Source of the DNA: Bog-756 sp963837805
GTDB lineage: Bacteria > Actinomycetota > Acidimicrobiia > Acidimicrobiales > RAAP-2
DNA length: 64,000 nt
Direction of reading: 5' to 3'
Assembly (NCBI GenBank): GCA_963837805.1
Contig: CAWIOU010000035.1
Location: 372,001 to 436,000, forward strand
Positions 8,312 through 17,764 of this stretch are shown here, piece after piece. Made by a program: the position numbers and the translations under genes. The notes beneath the pieces are model-generated. The model saw nothing but the letters and a program-made list of their open reading frames with translations, made no database searches and had not been told where the DNA came from. Within the stretch, counting starts at the first letter, position 1. Every line of letters begins with the position of its first letter.

Positions 8312-11300
8312 ATGGGCGGAGCAAGCAAGAAGAGCCTTCGGGCTGTCCTGGCCGGGGCACTGTTGTTCGGCGGGTCCCTGGCCGCCACGGTGATCGGCGG
8401 TGCGACCCCGGCGTGGGCGCAGAGCTCGGTCACCTTGTACGTGGCCTCGGGGGGAACCGGCGACTGTACGAGCCAGGTCAATGCCTGTGGCTCACTGGCC
8501 ACCGCCCTCTCCACCGGCACGAGCAACTCGAACTCCGGTGACGACGTCACCATCAATGTCGGAGCCGGCACCTTCGACGAGAACGACATCTTCGACGCCG
8601 CGGGGCTCAATTCGTTGACCATCACCGGGGCCGGGGCGTCGTCCACCATCCTGGACGGGACCGAGTCCGGCAACGTCCTGATCATTGCCGGCGGCACGGC
8701 GAACATCAGCGGGGTCACCGTCGAGAACGGCAGCAACGGCGACGACGGAGCGGGCATCGACAGCTGCGACGCCAACGTGGGTTGCGTGGTCACCATCTCC
8801 GACTCGACCTTCTCCGAGGACAATGCCCCCGCGTGGGGTGGCGCCATCGACAACGGTGACAATGGGGGAAACGGCACGCTGACGGTGACCGACTCGACCT
8901 TCACCGACGACACGGCCGGCGCCAACGGCGGGGGCGCCATCGACAACGGTGCCAATGGCGGCGGCGGCACCGTCACCGTGTCCGGATCGACCTTCACCGA
9001 CGACTCGGCGGCGCCCAGCGGGAGGGGTGGCGCTATCGACAACGCCGATGACAACGGCGGCGGCACGGTGACCGTCTCCGGCTCGACCTTCACTGGCAAC
9101 TCGGCCGGCGGGGGCGGGGGTGCGATCGCCAACGGAAGCGACGGCGGCGACGGCAACCTGACCGTCTCCAACTCGACCTTCTCGGGCAACTCGGCCACCG
9201 ACGGTGGGGCGATCGACAACGCCGACGCCTCCGGCAGCGGTACGACCGCTGTCTCCGATTCGACATTCTCGGGCAACACCGCGTCGAGTGACGGTGGGGC
9301 CGTCGACAACGCCGACAACTCCGCCCACGGTTCAACCACGGTCACCAGTTCGACCTTCTCGGGCAACGGCGCCGGCGGGAGCGGTGGAAGCGTGGACAAT
9401 CCCGGGAACGGCGACAGCGGACCCGCCTCGTTCGGGGCCAGCATCCTGGTCGGGGCGACGTCCGGCGGGGAGTGCGGCGGAGCAGTGACCGACCTCGGCT
9501 ACAACATCGACGACGGCAACACCTGTAACTTCAGTGGCCCGTCGCTCTCCAACACCACGGCCGATCTCGACTCCTCCGGCCTCCAGAACAACGGGGGCCC
9601 GACCCAGACCATCGCCCTCGAGCCTGGGAGTCCCGCCATCAGCCTGGTGACCAACGCGCCGCAGTGTCCGGCCACCGATCAGCGGGGTGCGGCGAGGCCC
9701 ACATCCGGCACGTGTGACGCCGGTGCCTACGACACCAACGGAACCCCGTTCGACCCCTCCGTCTCATCGGTCACCATCACCGGTGGCCTGATCACCCCCA
9801 CGGTGACCATCTCCGGATCCGGATTCGGCAACCAGGCGGATCTGGGCGCTGCGGCACCGGCCACCGCCTGCTCGAATACCAACACCGGCTCGGACTACGA
9901 CAACTTCTCCTTCTCCGATGTGACCGCCGGGTGGCTGGCCGGTGGGGGCAGCAACTGCATCGGGGTGTCGGTCTCGTCCTACTCGAGCACCCAGATCGTG
10001 GTCACGTTCGGCAACGGATACGGCAACGGCGCCAGCCCCGATGAATACGGCGCCCTCGGCTACGGCGACAGCCTTCAGGTGAACGTGCTCGGCACCACCT
10101 TCAGCGGCTCGGTCCCCGCCTACTCCCCGGCCCCGACCATCTCCTCGGTCGCCATCACCGGGAGCCTCGCCACCCCGACGGTGACCGTCACCGGTTCCGG
10201 ATTCGGCACCGAAGACGACCTCGGTTCACCGGTGCCCGCCTACTGCGGCAATACCGGCTTCGACTATGACAACAACTTCTATCTCCTCGACGGGTGGGGG
10301 GCAGGTGAGGGCTCCGGACCGTTCGGGGACTGCACCGGGGTGTCCATCACGTCGTACTCGAATACCCAGGTCACCTTCACCTTCGGGAATGGCTACGGGA
10401 CCGGCAACAACCAGTACGGCGTCCTGTCCCCCGGCGACAGCTTCCAAATGAACGTGCTCGGCACCACCTTCAACGGCACCGTCCCGTACCCGGCCAGCCC
10501 CACCATCGGGGGAGTGACCTTCGGGGGCGATCCCAGCAACCCGACGGTCACCATGTCGGGGTCCGGATTCGGCACCTCGGGCGACCTCGGCACGCCGGGC
10601 ACCCCCGGTTGCGGCGGATCGGGCTCTGACTACGGCAACCTCTTCTACTTCTCCGACACCACCGGCTCGTGGCAGGCCGGACAGGGAACCGACTGCACCG
10701 GGTTGGTCATCTCGTCGTACTCGAGCACCCAGATCGTGTTCACCTTCGGTGACCAGTACTCCGTGTTCGGCCCGATCGCCAACGGCGACAGCTTCTCGAT
10801 GACGTTGTTCGGGGTCACCTTCAACGGCACCGCCTCGCTCGGGACGGGCTACACCTGCACCGTCTCCGGCATGTCGGGGACCACCAGCTTCCCCGTGGTG
10901 GAGTCCGAATCCCCGGCCCCGCCGGCCAGCATCGACGCCGGGGGGACCTTCCAGACCGCCCCGGCAGCCCGGGTGACCATCCCGGCCACGGTGGTCAACC
11001 ACTTCCGCAACCTCGGAGCCACCTCCCTCACCATCGCCTCCCAGTCGACCGGTCTCGACGGACGGACCTCGGTCGGTGGTCCGCTGAGCGGGGCGGTCAA
11101 TCCCAATGTGGAGACGGCCTCGGCCTCCAACCTGCCCCAGAGCGACTCCGCCCTGACGGCCGGGGTGCCCTACTCCTACAGCACCGCCTACAACCCGGTC
11201 ACCTTCCAGACCGGCCCGGGGCACGGAACGGTCTTCATCACCCCCGGGCAGATCAGCGCCGAGGTCACCTTCGTGATCCACGGGACTGCCACCCCCGAGG

Positions 11301-12319
11301 ACATCAACTGCTCCCCGCCGTCGGGAGTGGCCGCCCTGGGCTCGACCACCGTCGATCCGCCGCCGGCCACACCCACCTTCCAGATCCCGGGGTCCACCCC
11401 GCCTCTCCAGAACCAGGTCAGTTCGGGCACCGACGGCGGCTGGGGGGCCACGGTGGCCAACACCTCGACGGCCTCGGTCACCGGGCTCACCGCCAGCGTG
11501 CGGGTGACCGACGGGGGGGCACCGGTCACCTTCGATCTCACCGGGATGGCCGCCTCGGGGACCAACTGCTCGAACGCCGGATCGGGCAAGCTCAGCTGCG
11601 TGATCGGGACCCTGGCCGAGGGTGACTCGGACACCCTCGACGTGCTGGTCAACACCACCGGCCTGGCCGGCTCGGTGGCCATCACCGGCTCGGCCACCGT
11701 CTCCTCGACCAATGCCGGGTCCCACGCCACCACCCTGTCGACCATCAGGGTGGTGGTCGTCCAGGGAGGCAACGGGACCAAGGCGGTGGCCACCCCCGGG
11801 ACGGCCCTGCTCAGCAGCAAGAAGTCACTCAAGCAGGCCAAGGCCAAGGTCTCGTTGACCCTGCCCAAAGCCAGGATCACCAGGACGGCGAGTGCCGGAG
11901 CCTTCGGACCCTCGGCCGGGACCGCCACCGTCAGCCCCCCGCCGGTGGCGGTCACCCTCGAGTCGCTCGCCCCCTCGGCGGAGCCCGCCCTGTGCCCACC
12001 CACCGGGACCTCCAAGTGCGAGGGCAACATCGTCCAGGCCTTCGGCAACTTCTCGGCCTACACCTCCAAGCTCCACCCCATCGTGGCCGTGGTCCAGTTC
12101 TTCTACGGCATCCACGTGCCGACAGGATCGGTCTACTTCCTCAAGCCCAACGGCAAGACCGTCAAGAAGCTGTCCACCTGCAAGAAGACCTCGACCGGCT
12201 TCACCACCCCGTGTGTGTTCGGCAAAGAGCAGGTCCTCGGCTCGGCCGCCCACGACACCGTCTACGCCCAGGACACCGTCTACTTCACCGGCAACGACCC
12301 GGCCATGGGGCGGCGGTGA
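8312..12319 (+). CDS. Giant secreted beta-helix and IPT-like repeat protein
   Basis: A 1335-residue exported surface protein. A signal peptide ends near ATPAWA (about residue 34). Residues ~40-380 hold many STF(S/T)GNSA...GGAIDNA turns typical of right-handed parallel beta-helices. A choice-of-anchor-Q-like segment follows (NNGGPTQTIALEPGSPAI, then CPATDQRGAARP). From about residue 487 there are three ~115-residue repeats beginning SSVxITG...PTVT(I/V)SGSGFG, resembling IPT/TIG domains. A DUF11-like stretch and a Lys-rich C-terminus end the protein, with no LPXTG sorting signal. I chose ATG 8312 rather than an earlier TTG because the signal peptide starts there. The role is probably adhesion or matrix; no enzymatic motif is visible. 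Confidence 0.85.
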   Translation: MGGASKKSLRAVLAGALLFGGSLAATVIGGATPAWAQSSVTLYVASGGTGDCTSQVNACGSLATALSTGTSNSNSGDDVTINVGAGTFDENDIFDAAGLNSLTITGAGASSTILDGTESGNVLIIAGGTANISGVTVENGSNGDDGAGIDSCDANVGCVVTISDSTFSEDNAPAWGGAIDNGDNGGNGTLTVTDSTFTDDTAGANGGGAIDNGANGGGGTVTVSGSTFTDDSAAPSGRGGAIDNADDNGGGTVTVSGSTFTGNSAGGGGGAIANGSDGGDGNLTVSNSTFSGNSATDGGAIDNADASGSGTTAVSDSTFSGNTASSDGGAVDNADNSAHGSTTVTSSTFSGNGAGGSGGSVDNPGNGDSGPASFGASILVGATSGGECGGAVTDLGYNIDDGNTCNFSGPSLSNTTADLDSSGLQNNGGPTQTIALEPGSPAISLVTNAPQCPATDQRGAARPTSGTCDAGAYDTNGTPFDPSVSSVTITGGLITPTVTISGSGFGNQADLGAAAPATACSNTNTGSDYDNFSFSDVTAGWLAGGGSNCIGVSVSSYSSTQIVVTFGNGYGNGASPDEYGALGYGDSLQVNVLGTTFSGSVPAYSPAPTISSVAITGSLATPTVTVTGSGFGTEDDLGSPVPAYCGNTGFDYDNNFYLLDGWGAGEGSGPFGDCTGVSITSYSNTQVTFTFGNGYGTGNNQYGVLSPGDSFQMNVLGTTFNGTVPYPASPTIGGVTFGGDPSNPTVTMSGSGFGTSGDLGTPGTPGCGGSGSDYGNLFYFSDTTGSWQAGQGTDCTGLVISSYSSTQIVFTFGDQYSVFGPIANGDSFSMTLFGVTFNGTASLGTGYTCTVSGMSGTTSFPVVESESPAPPASIDAGGTFQTAPAARVTIPATVVNHFRNLGATSLTIASQSTGLDGRTSVGGPLSGAVNPNVETASASNLPQSDSALTAGVPYSYSTAYNPVTFQTGPGHGTVFITPGQISAEVTFVIHGTATPEDINCSPPSGVAALGSTTVDPPPATPTFQIPGSTPPLQNQVSSGTDGGWGATVANTSTASVTGLTASVRVTDGGAPVTFDLTGMAASGTNCSNAGSGKLSCVIGTLAEGDSDTLDVLVNTTGLAGSVAITGSATVSSTNAGSHATTLSTIRVVVVQGGNGTKAVATPGTALLSSKKSLKQAKAKVSLTLPKARITRTASAGAFGPSAGTATVSPPPVAVTLESLAPSAEPALCPPTGTSKCEGNIVQAFGNFSAYTSKLHPIVAVVQFFYGIHVPTGSVYFLKPNGKTVKKLSTCKKTSTGFTTPCVFGKEQVLGSAAHDTVYAQDTVYFTGNDPAMGRR

Positions 12320-12351
12320 GCACGGTCCTCTGAGTATGGTGGGCGACCGTC

Positions 12352-12537
12352 ATGTTCTATATCATCATCTTCTCCATCCTGGCCGTCGTCCTCGTGGTCG
12401 GAGGCATCGCCGGCATGTCGCGCCGCCGGAAGGCTCTCGAACATGAGGAACCTCATCACGTGAACACCAGTGCCAGCCGGCGGAACCGCAAGCAGCAGCG
12501 GGCACAGTCGCGCAACGCCCGGCGCAAACGGCACTGA
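12352..12537 (+). CDS. Small single-span membrane protein
   Basis: A 61-residue protein: one hydrophobic helix at residues 2-21 (FYIIIFSILAVVLVVGGIAG) followed by a strongly basic cytoplasmic tail rich in Arg and Lys (SRRNRKQQRAQSRNARRKRH). It lies 32 bases after the large secreted protein on the same strand. High GC in third positions supports a real gene. No family recognised. A basic tail of this kind could bind nucleic acid or acidic lipids, but that is speculation. Confidence 0.6.
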   Translation: MFYIIIFSILAVVLVVGGIAGMSRRRKALEHEEPHHVNTSASRRNRKQQRAQSRNARRKRH

Positions 12538-12598
12538 TAGGCGGCCTCGGCGGCGACGCCACCCGGGCGCCTGCGAGTCGGACGCCGGTCAGGTCATC

Positions 12599-13801
12599 TC
12601 ACAGCCCGGCGGCCACCGGCCCCATCAGGAACAGGAAGTTGTCGGCGTAGAACTGCTGGCGCACGTCCTCACCGGCGTCGCCCAGTGAGGCCTCGAAGCG
12701 TTCGAGTGGCCGTCGGCCCCCCTCCACATGGGGATAGTCCGACGAGAACATGACCAGATCGGCTCCGTCCTGGTCGATGATCCAACCCACGTCCTCGGTG
12801 GGATAGGGGGTGAACCGGATCTGTCGGTGGACGTACTCGGAGGGCCGCAGGTCGAGGGCACGGAGCCGGTCCTCGTGGCGGGCGAAGGCCTCGAAGGCCG
12901 ACTCCATCTGGCGCAGCCATGAGGGCACCCAGATCGCCCCCTGCTCGATGACGCCGATCCGCAACTGCGGGAACCGCTGGAGCACACCGTCGAAGATGAG
13001 GGTGACCAGCGTCTGGGCCGGCGGTCCGGGGATGGCCATGTAGTCGACCGAGCGGAAGTTCTCGTCGCCCCCGTGGAAGTCGGGAGGTACGGGGAGCCCG
13101 TTCACGAAGTAGTGGGGATCGAGCAGATCCCCGGTCCCGCCGACGTGGAGGACGACGGGCACCCCCGCCTCCTCGGCCCGGGCCCACACGCCGAACAGAT
13201 CGGTGTGGCTGGGCGAGTACGCAGGAGGGCACCCCGAGGCCACCAGCAGCGCGGCGGCGCCGTCGGCCAGGGCCTGCTCGGTGATCTCGACGGCCCGGGC
13301 CGGGTCGGCCAGGGGCACGTAGCAGGCAGGGAGGAGGCGGCGGTCGACCGAGCAGAACTCGAGCATGCCCCGGTTGTGGGCCCGGGCGGCGGCGTAGGCC
13401 AGGTCGAGGTCGCCGCCGTGCTCGAGGTCGTGCAGGCGACCGTTGTGGAAGGTGTTGAACAGCAGCTGACTTCGGAAGCCCAGGAGATCGAGGGCCCGGG
13501 GCCGGTCCTCGGCGATGAACGAGCCGGTGGCGGCGAAGTTCTTGCGCGCCATGATCTCGGCGTCCTCGACGGCCCGGTACTCGGTGGAGGCGTGGCGCTC
13601 CCGCAGGCGGTCGAAGGTGGCCAGCAGATCCGCCCGCTGCTCGGCGGGACTCCCGGTCTGGCGCAACTCGTTGCCGCCGGCGTAGGTCAGGACGGGCAGG
13701 GCATCACGGTAGCGGGCCTCGGCGTGGTCCCGGAGCCAGGTGGGGGTCTCCATGATGTGTGCGTCGGCGTCGTGGATGATCCGACCTGTGGCGTACGGCA
13801 T
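12599..13801 (-). CDS. Amidohydrolase_2 (PF04909) family enzyme
   Basis: A 400-residue metal-dependent hydrolase of the ACMSD-like group. IHDADAHIMETP near the N-terminus supplies the first metal-binding strand, VVLHVGGTGDLLDPHYFVNG is the mid-barrel histidine region, and MFSSDYPHVEGG holds the late aspartate. It is distantly related to the amidohydrolase-SnoaL gene at 2875-4362 but has no SnoaL tail. ATG 13801 is preceded by AAGGGTGGAGG; an in-frame GTG nine bases earlier is possible. A cytochrome P450 gene lies 70 bases upstream on the same strand, suggesting a shared catabolic route, perhaps for an aromatic or terpenoid substrate that I cannot name. Confidence 0.9.
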   Translation of the reverse strand: MPYATGRIIHDADAHIMETPTWLRDHAEARYRDALPVLTYAGGNELRQTGSPAEQRADLLATFDRLRERHASTEYRAVEDAEIMARKNFAATGSFIAEDRPRALDLLGFRSQLLFNTFHNGRLHDLEHGGDLDLAYAAARAHNRGMLEFCSVDRRLLPACYVPLADPARAVEITEQALADGAAALLVASGCPPAYSPSHTDLFGVWARAEEAGVPVVLHVGGTGDLLDPHYFVNGLPVPPDFHGGDENFRSVDYMAIPGPPAQTLVTLIFDGVLQRFPQLRIGVIEQGAIWVPSWLRQMESAFEAFARHEDRLRALDLRPSEYVHRQIRFTPYPTEDVGWIIDQDGADLVMFSSDYPHVEGGRRPLERFEASLGDAGEDVRQQFYADNFLFLMGPVAAGL

Positions 13802-13871
13802 GGCCTCCACCCTTCGCGTTGCGAACACCCGCGGCCCAAGAGTACCGCCCCGCTCGAACGGTCTCCGATCC

Positions 13872-15071
13872 TCAGTCGAAGACCACCTCGAGTTGGCGCG
13901 GGCCCCTGACCTGTCCCCCGGCCCACAGCACGTCGGCCCCGTCGGCCAGATGGAAGACCGGCACCCGGGCCAGCCACTCCTCGAGGGCGACCCGCAATTC
14001 CATCCGGGCCAGATTGGATCCGGCACATCGGTGGATACCCGTGCCGAAGGCCACGTGTCGGTTGTGCTCGCGATCGAGGAGCACCTCGTCGGCTCTCGGG
14101 AAGACCGCGGGGTCCCGGTTGGCCGCCGGGAAGTTGAGCAGGAGCTTGTCGCCCTGCTTCATCGGACATCCGTTGACGTCGATGTCCTTGGCCACCAGGC
14201 GGGCCATGGTCACCGGCGAATAGGCCCGGAGAAGCTCTTCGACCGCCGTATCCATCAGCGAGGGATCGGCGACGAGCCGATCCCTGTCGTCGTCGTGGGT
14301 GGCCAGGTGCCAGAGCGAGGCGCCGATCGCACTCCAGGTGGTGTCGATACCGGCGATCGCGGTCAGCATGGCCATGCCCAGGATGACCATGTCATCGACC
14401 GGATCGCCGTCCACGTCGGTATGCAGGAGGTAGGTCAGCAGGTCGTCCCCGTCGGAGTCGCGTCGCTCGTTGATCCGGTCCCAGAGGTAGTACCCGATGC
14501 CGAACATCCCCCGCTGGACCCGGTCGGGGTCGTCGGCGAACTCCAGGGCGTCCCGGACCCACCCGGTGAATTTGTCGGACAGCTCCTCGGGGATGCCGAG
14601 GATCGAGCCGATCACCCGTACCGGAATCTGCTGGGCATAGCCCGAGGCGGCGTCGGCCCGGCCGGCGATCAGGTGCGTGTCGATCAGCGATCGGCACAAA
14701 GCCCTCGTCATGGGCTCGTAGGACTCCACCCGGGCGTGCGAGAACCACGGCAGGAGCAGCCGGCGTGTCCAGGTGTGCAGCGGTGGATCGGAGGTGATCG
14801 GGGGGAGGCCGTAGGTGAGGATGGGAGTTTCGGGTTCTTCCAGTGCGTCGATGACACTGGTGTTGGCGGAGCTGAAATGTTCGATGTCCCTGGCCATGCC
14901 GGTGACGTCGGCGTAGGTGGTCGGAAGCCAGGCCCGTCCCCGACGGTCGGTCCGGGCGATCGGGCACGTTTGGCGCAACTCGTCCCAGCGGGGGAAGGGA
15001 TCGAGCACATACGACTCATCGAGGACGTCGAAATCCGAGGTCCAGTCACCAACCGGCTCAGTTCTTGCCAT
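13872..15071 (-). CDS. Cytochrome P450
   Basis: A 399-residue soluble bacterial P450 monooxygenase. The I-helix oxygen-activation motif AGIDTT, the K-helix ExxR (EELLR) and the haem loop FGTGIHRCAG with C349 as thiolate ligand are all present and correctly ordered. No membrane anchor. There is no dedicated ferredoxin or reductase gene beside it, so redox partners must come from elsewhere. The amidohydrolase follows on the same strand. Style and length resemble actinobacterial CYP families acting on lipids, terpenoids or xenobiotics; the substrate is not predictable. ATG 15071 has GGGGGCGG upstream. Confidence 0.96.
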   Translation of the reverse strand: MARTEPVGDWTSDFDVLDESYVLDPFPRWDELRQTCPIARTDRRGRAWLPTTYADVTGMARDIEHFSSANTSVIDALEEPETPILTYGLPPITSDPPLHTWTRRLLLPWFSHARVESYEPMTRALCRSLIDTHLIAGRADAASGYAQQIPVRVIGSILGIPEELSDKFTGWVRDALEFADDPDRVQRGMFGIGYYLWDRINERRDSDGDDLLTYLLHTDVDGDPVDDMVILGMAMLTAIAGIDTTWSAIGASLWHLATHDDDRDRLVADPSLMDTAVEELLRAYSPVTMARLVAKDIDVNGCPMKQGDKLLLNFPAANRDPAVFPRADEVLLDREHNRHVAFGTGIHRCAGSNLARMELRVALEEWLARVPVFHLADGADVLWAGGQVRGPRQLEVVFD

Positions 15072-15280
15072 TTGCCGCCCCCGACATCCAGGTAGGTATG
15101 CAGCTGCACCACCAGTATGCCGAGTCGGCCGTGGTTCCGCCGAGCGAGCATGCCAGGCGTGGCCGGCGCCCGGGTGCGAGCGCCTCAGTCCGAGGTGGGC
15201 AACCCCACGACGGCGTCGAAACCGGCCCTGGCGGCCAACGCACGAAACCCCCGCGTCACACGATCCCCCGCCCGCAGCCG

Positions 15281-16380
15281 TCAGTCGGACAGCTGCCCGA
15301 CGAGGACCTCCAGGTCACCGAGCGACCGGAGGGTGTCGTTGAGGTGGGTGCAGGTGGAGGTTCCGGTGAACTCCCGCCGAACCCGGGTCCGGAGCTCGGC
15401 GATGGGCATGCCCGACAACCGCTCGGCGCTGGCCACCGCCCCTGGGCACTCCATCCACGGGAGCACGCGGGCCTCAGCCGAGATGTCGAGGACCAGGCCG
15501 GCGACGGGGTCGAATCCGCCGACGGCCGAGTACTCGTGGATGACCCACTCGGCTCCATCCTGGTCCATGTGGCTGTCCCGGAAGTGGGCGTCGAAGCGGT
15601 GCGCCTCCCCGGGGCCGCCGGGGCCGACCACGTCGAGCCGGCGGCGACGGCGCATGGCGTGGGGAGGAAGCGGCGACAGATCGTGCCAGGCCAGCGGATC
15701 ATCCTGCCGCTCGAGCGCCGGGGCCGGCGGTCCCGTCGATACCGGGATCTCGCCCTTCGAGCGGACGGTCACCATCAGGGTGGCGTCGTGGGCCCACCCG
15801 GCGCAGAGGTCGTCCTGGGAGGCCAACATCCGGGCCAGGCCCGACGAGTCCCCGGCATCGCCCCCGGCCCGCGGTGGCGGGCGGTCGAGGGCGCCGGACC
15901 GCTGCGCCGAGTAACCCGAGACCAGGACGGCCCCCGGCAGGTCGTCCAACAACAGATGGAGCAGGGTGCCCGCCTCGCGCTCACCGGGGCACGCCGCATT
16001 GACCCGGGCCCGGAACCCGGGTCCGACCGCGCCCCGACCAGCTGTTCGAGGCCGGCGAGCGTCGGAGACGAGGCGATCGAGAGAACCTGCCAGTTCGAGC
16101 TGTCGACCCGCAGCGAAAGATCGACCTGGTCGATCACCACCGAGGTGGCGTCCGAGGTCGTCCGGATGTCGCGCCCCCGGGCCGTGACCACCAGATCACC
16201 TCGGAATCCGTCCGGTCGCGCCGTGTCGATGGAGGACGTCCGACGGACCGAGCCGGGCCGCCGTTCGATAGTGGCAGACACCGGATGGCGGGGACCGCTG
16301 GCTTCGGGGAGGAACAACATCAGTGTCGACGATAGCGGTGCGACTCCTCGCTCCCGGCGCTCGGCGAACACGTCGACCAT
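15281..16380 (-). CDS. DUF2889 protein, interrupted by a frameshift
   Basis: Two adjacent frames together give one DUF2889 (PF11136) protein. The upstream part carries the N-terminal signature RRTSSIDTARPDGFRGDLVV. The downstream part has the C-terminal signature HFRDSHMD, VIHEYSAVGGFDP, CPGAVASAERLSGM and CTHLNDTLRSL. Between them, about 16021-16042, the frame must gain one base to join LEQLVG to PGFRARVNAACPGE. DUF2889 proteins are often found near degradation genes for lactones or aromatics, which would suit the P450/amidohydrolase neighbours, but no activity is established. Start ATG 16380. Confidence 0.75.
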
Positions 16381-16485
16381 CCGATGTGAGCCTCGAGATT
16401 CCGGAGCCCAGCCGTTCTATTGACGCCCTGGTGGGGCGTGCCTAGGCTCGCTGTCAACTCAGACCGAGTTCGGGGAGGGGGACGT

Positions 16486-17760
16486 ATGACTGATGTGATC
16501 GATCGCGTCCACGGTCAGGCTGGCGGCGGGACGGAGGAAGAGCCGGTTCCTTCGTGGTTATCGGAACCGGCGTCTCGATCGGGTCAACACCGCCTCGGCC
16601 CGATTCAGGTCTTCGTGGCCATCCTGCTGGGCAGCAATGCCGTGTTGCTCATGGCCAATGTCAGTCACCTCTCGGGGTGGCGCGCCGGAGTGGCGATTGC
16701 CGTCGCCTGGGTGGAGATCGGCCTCGGGGTCGCCTGTGTGGCGCGGGCCGTCCGGCCGGTCGTGGGTCTTGCCGCGGCAACCAGCCTGCTCAGCATCGGG
16801 CTCTGGCTGAGCATGCACACGGTGTCATCGGTACCCCACTCGGTCATGTGGGTCGGTGTCGGACTGGCCGTGGCCGCCCTGGCCACCAGCCTGGCCCTAT
16901 TGATCAATGGATCATGGGGGGGCGGTTGGTCGTCGTCGACGCTGGTGCTCGCCTCCGTGATTCCGGTCGGGGTGGTCATCGCCACCACCACCGCCCTCCT
17001 TGTGGCCCCCAACACGTCCGCCGCCCATGCCCCGACGGCGCCGCCCCCGCAGTCGTTTGCGTCGGCCTCGGCGGCCCTGGCCCAGAAGACCACCGTCGAG
17101 GTGCCGGGCGAGAACTCGAAGCTGTTCCAGCAGATTCTGGCCGGCAATTCCTCGGAACAGAAGGAGCTCAAGCCCTTTGTTCCGCTCGGTCCCGCCGACC
17201 AGGCCGTCATGACCGGGCAGCTTTCGCAGGCGCTCCAAGCGGCGGAGAAATTCCCGACCGTGGCCTCGGCCAAGGCGGCGGGCATGATTCTCGCCGGTGG
17301 GATGGCCCCCGGGGTGGGCGCCCACTATCAGGTGATCGGGGCCAGCGATCTCACCTCACTGGACGGCACCTTCGATCCGTCCAAACCGGCGTCGTGGATC
17401 TATGCCAGCACGGCGAACAACGCACCGGTGGTGGGGGTCATGTACGAGTCCCTCACCGCCCAGCCGCCGGCCGGCTTCATCGGGCCCAACGATCATTGGC
17501 ACCGCCACTCCAACGTCTGCGTGCAGTTCACGGCGGGCAAGATCGCCGTCCCGTTCGCCGCCGATCAGAACGTCACCCCGCAGGAATGCTCTGACGTCCA
17601 CGGTGTCTTCATGAAGAAGACGGTGTGGATGGTGCATGCATGGGTGGTGCCGGGTTGGGAGAGCCCCCAGGGCGTGTTCTCCCACGACAACCTCCACGTC
17701 TACTGCCCGGGCAACACCGACCTGGTCGACGCCATCGGCGCCTGTATCCGTCAACAGTGA
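16486..17760 (+). CDS. Membrane protein with five N-terminal helices and a His-rich outer domain
   Basis: A 424-residue protein starting at ATG 16486 behind a strong GGGGAGGGGGAC ribosome site. Five hydrophobic helices fill roughly residues 37-190 (first VFVAILLGSNAVLLMANVS, last STLVLASVIPVGVVIATTTA). The following ~230 residues should face outwards and contain clustered potential metal ligands: DHWHRHSNVCVQF, VWMVHAWVVPGWES and HDNLHVYCPGN. The gene ends 4 bases before the CopC/CopD-like gene, which suggests one operon and a role in copper binding or sensing. I do not recognise a named family, so function is inferred from context only. Confidence 0.75.
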   Translation: MTDVIDRVHGQAGGGTEEEPVPSWLSEPASRSGQHRLGPIQVFVAILLGSNAVLLMANVSHLSGWRAGVAIAVAWVEIGLGVACVARAVRPVVGLAAATSLLSIGLWLSMHTVSSVPHSVMWVGVGLAVAALATSLALLINGSWGGGWSSSTLVLASVIPVGVVIATTTALLVAPNTSAAHAPTAPPPQSFASASAALAQKTTVEVPGENSKLFQQILAGNSSEQKELKPFVPLGPADQAVMTGQLSQALQAAEKFPTVASAKAAGMILAGGMAPGVGAHYQVIGASDLTSLDGTFDPSKPASWIYASTANNAPVVGVMYESLTAQPPAGFIGPNDHWHRHSNVCVQFTAGKIAVPFAADQNVTPQECSDVHGVFMKKTVWMVHAWVVPGWESPQGVFSHDNLHVYCPGNTDLVDAIGACIRQQ

Positions 17761-17764
17761 CCCA

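Noticed and set aside
8167..9444. 425-codon leftward open frame rich in Pro/Ser/Ala opposite the giant surface protein
   Set aside because: It is the antisense shadow of the STFSGNSA-type repeats; high GC removes stops and the peptide has no fold-like pattern.
10226..11725. 499-codon leftward open frame, Gly/Arg-rich
   Set aside because: Shadow of the IPT-like repeat coding sequence on the other strand.
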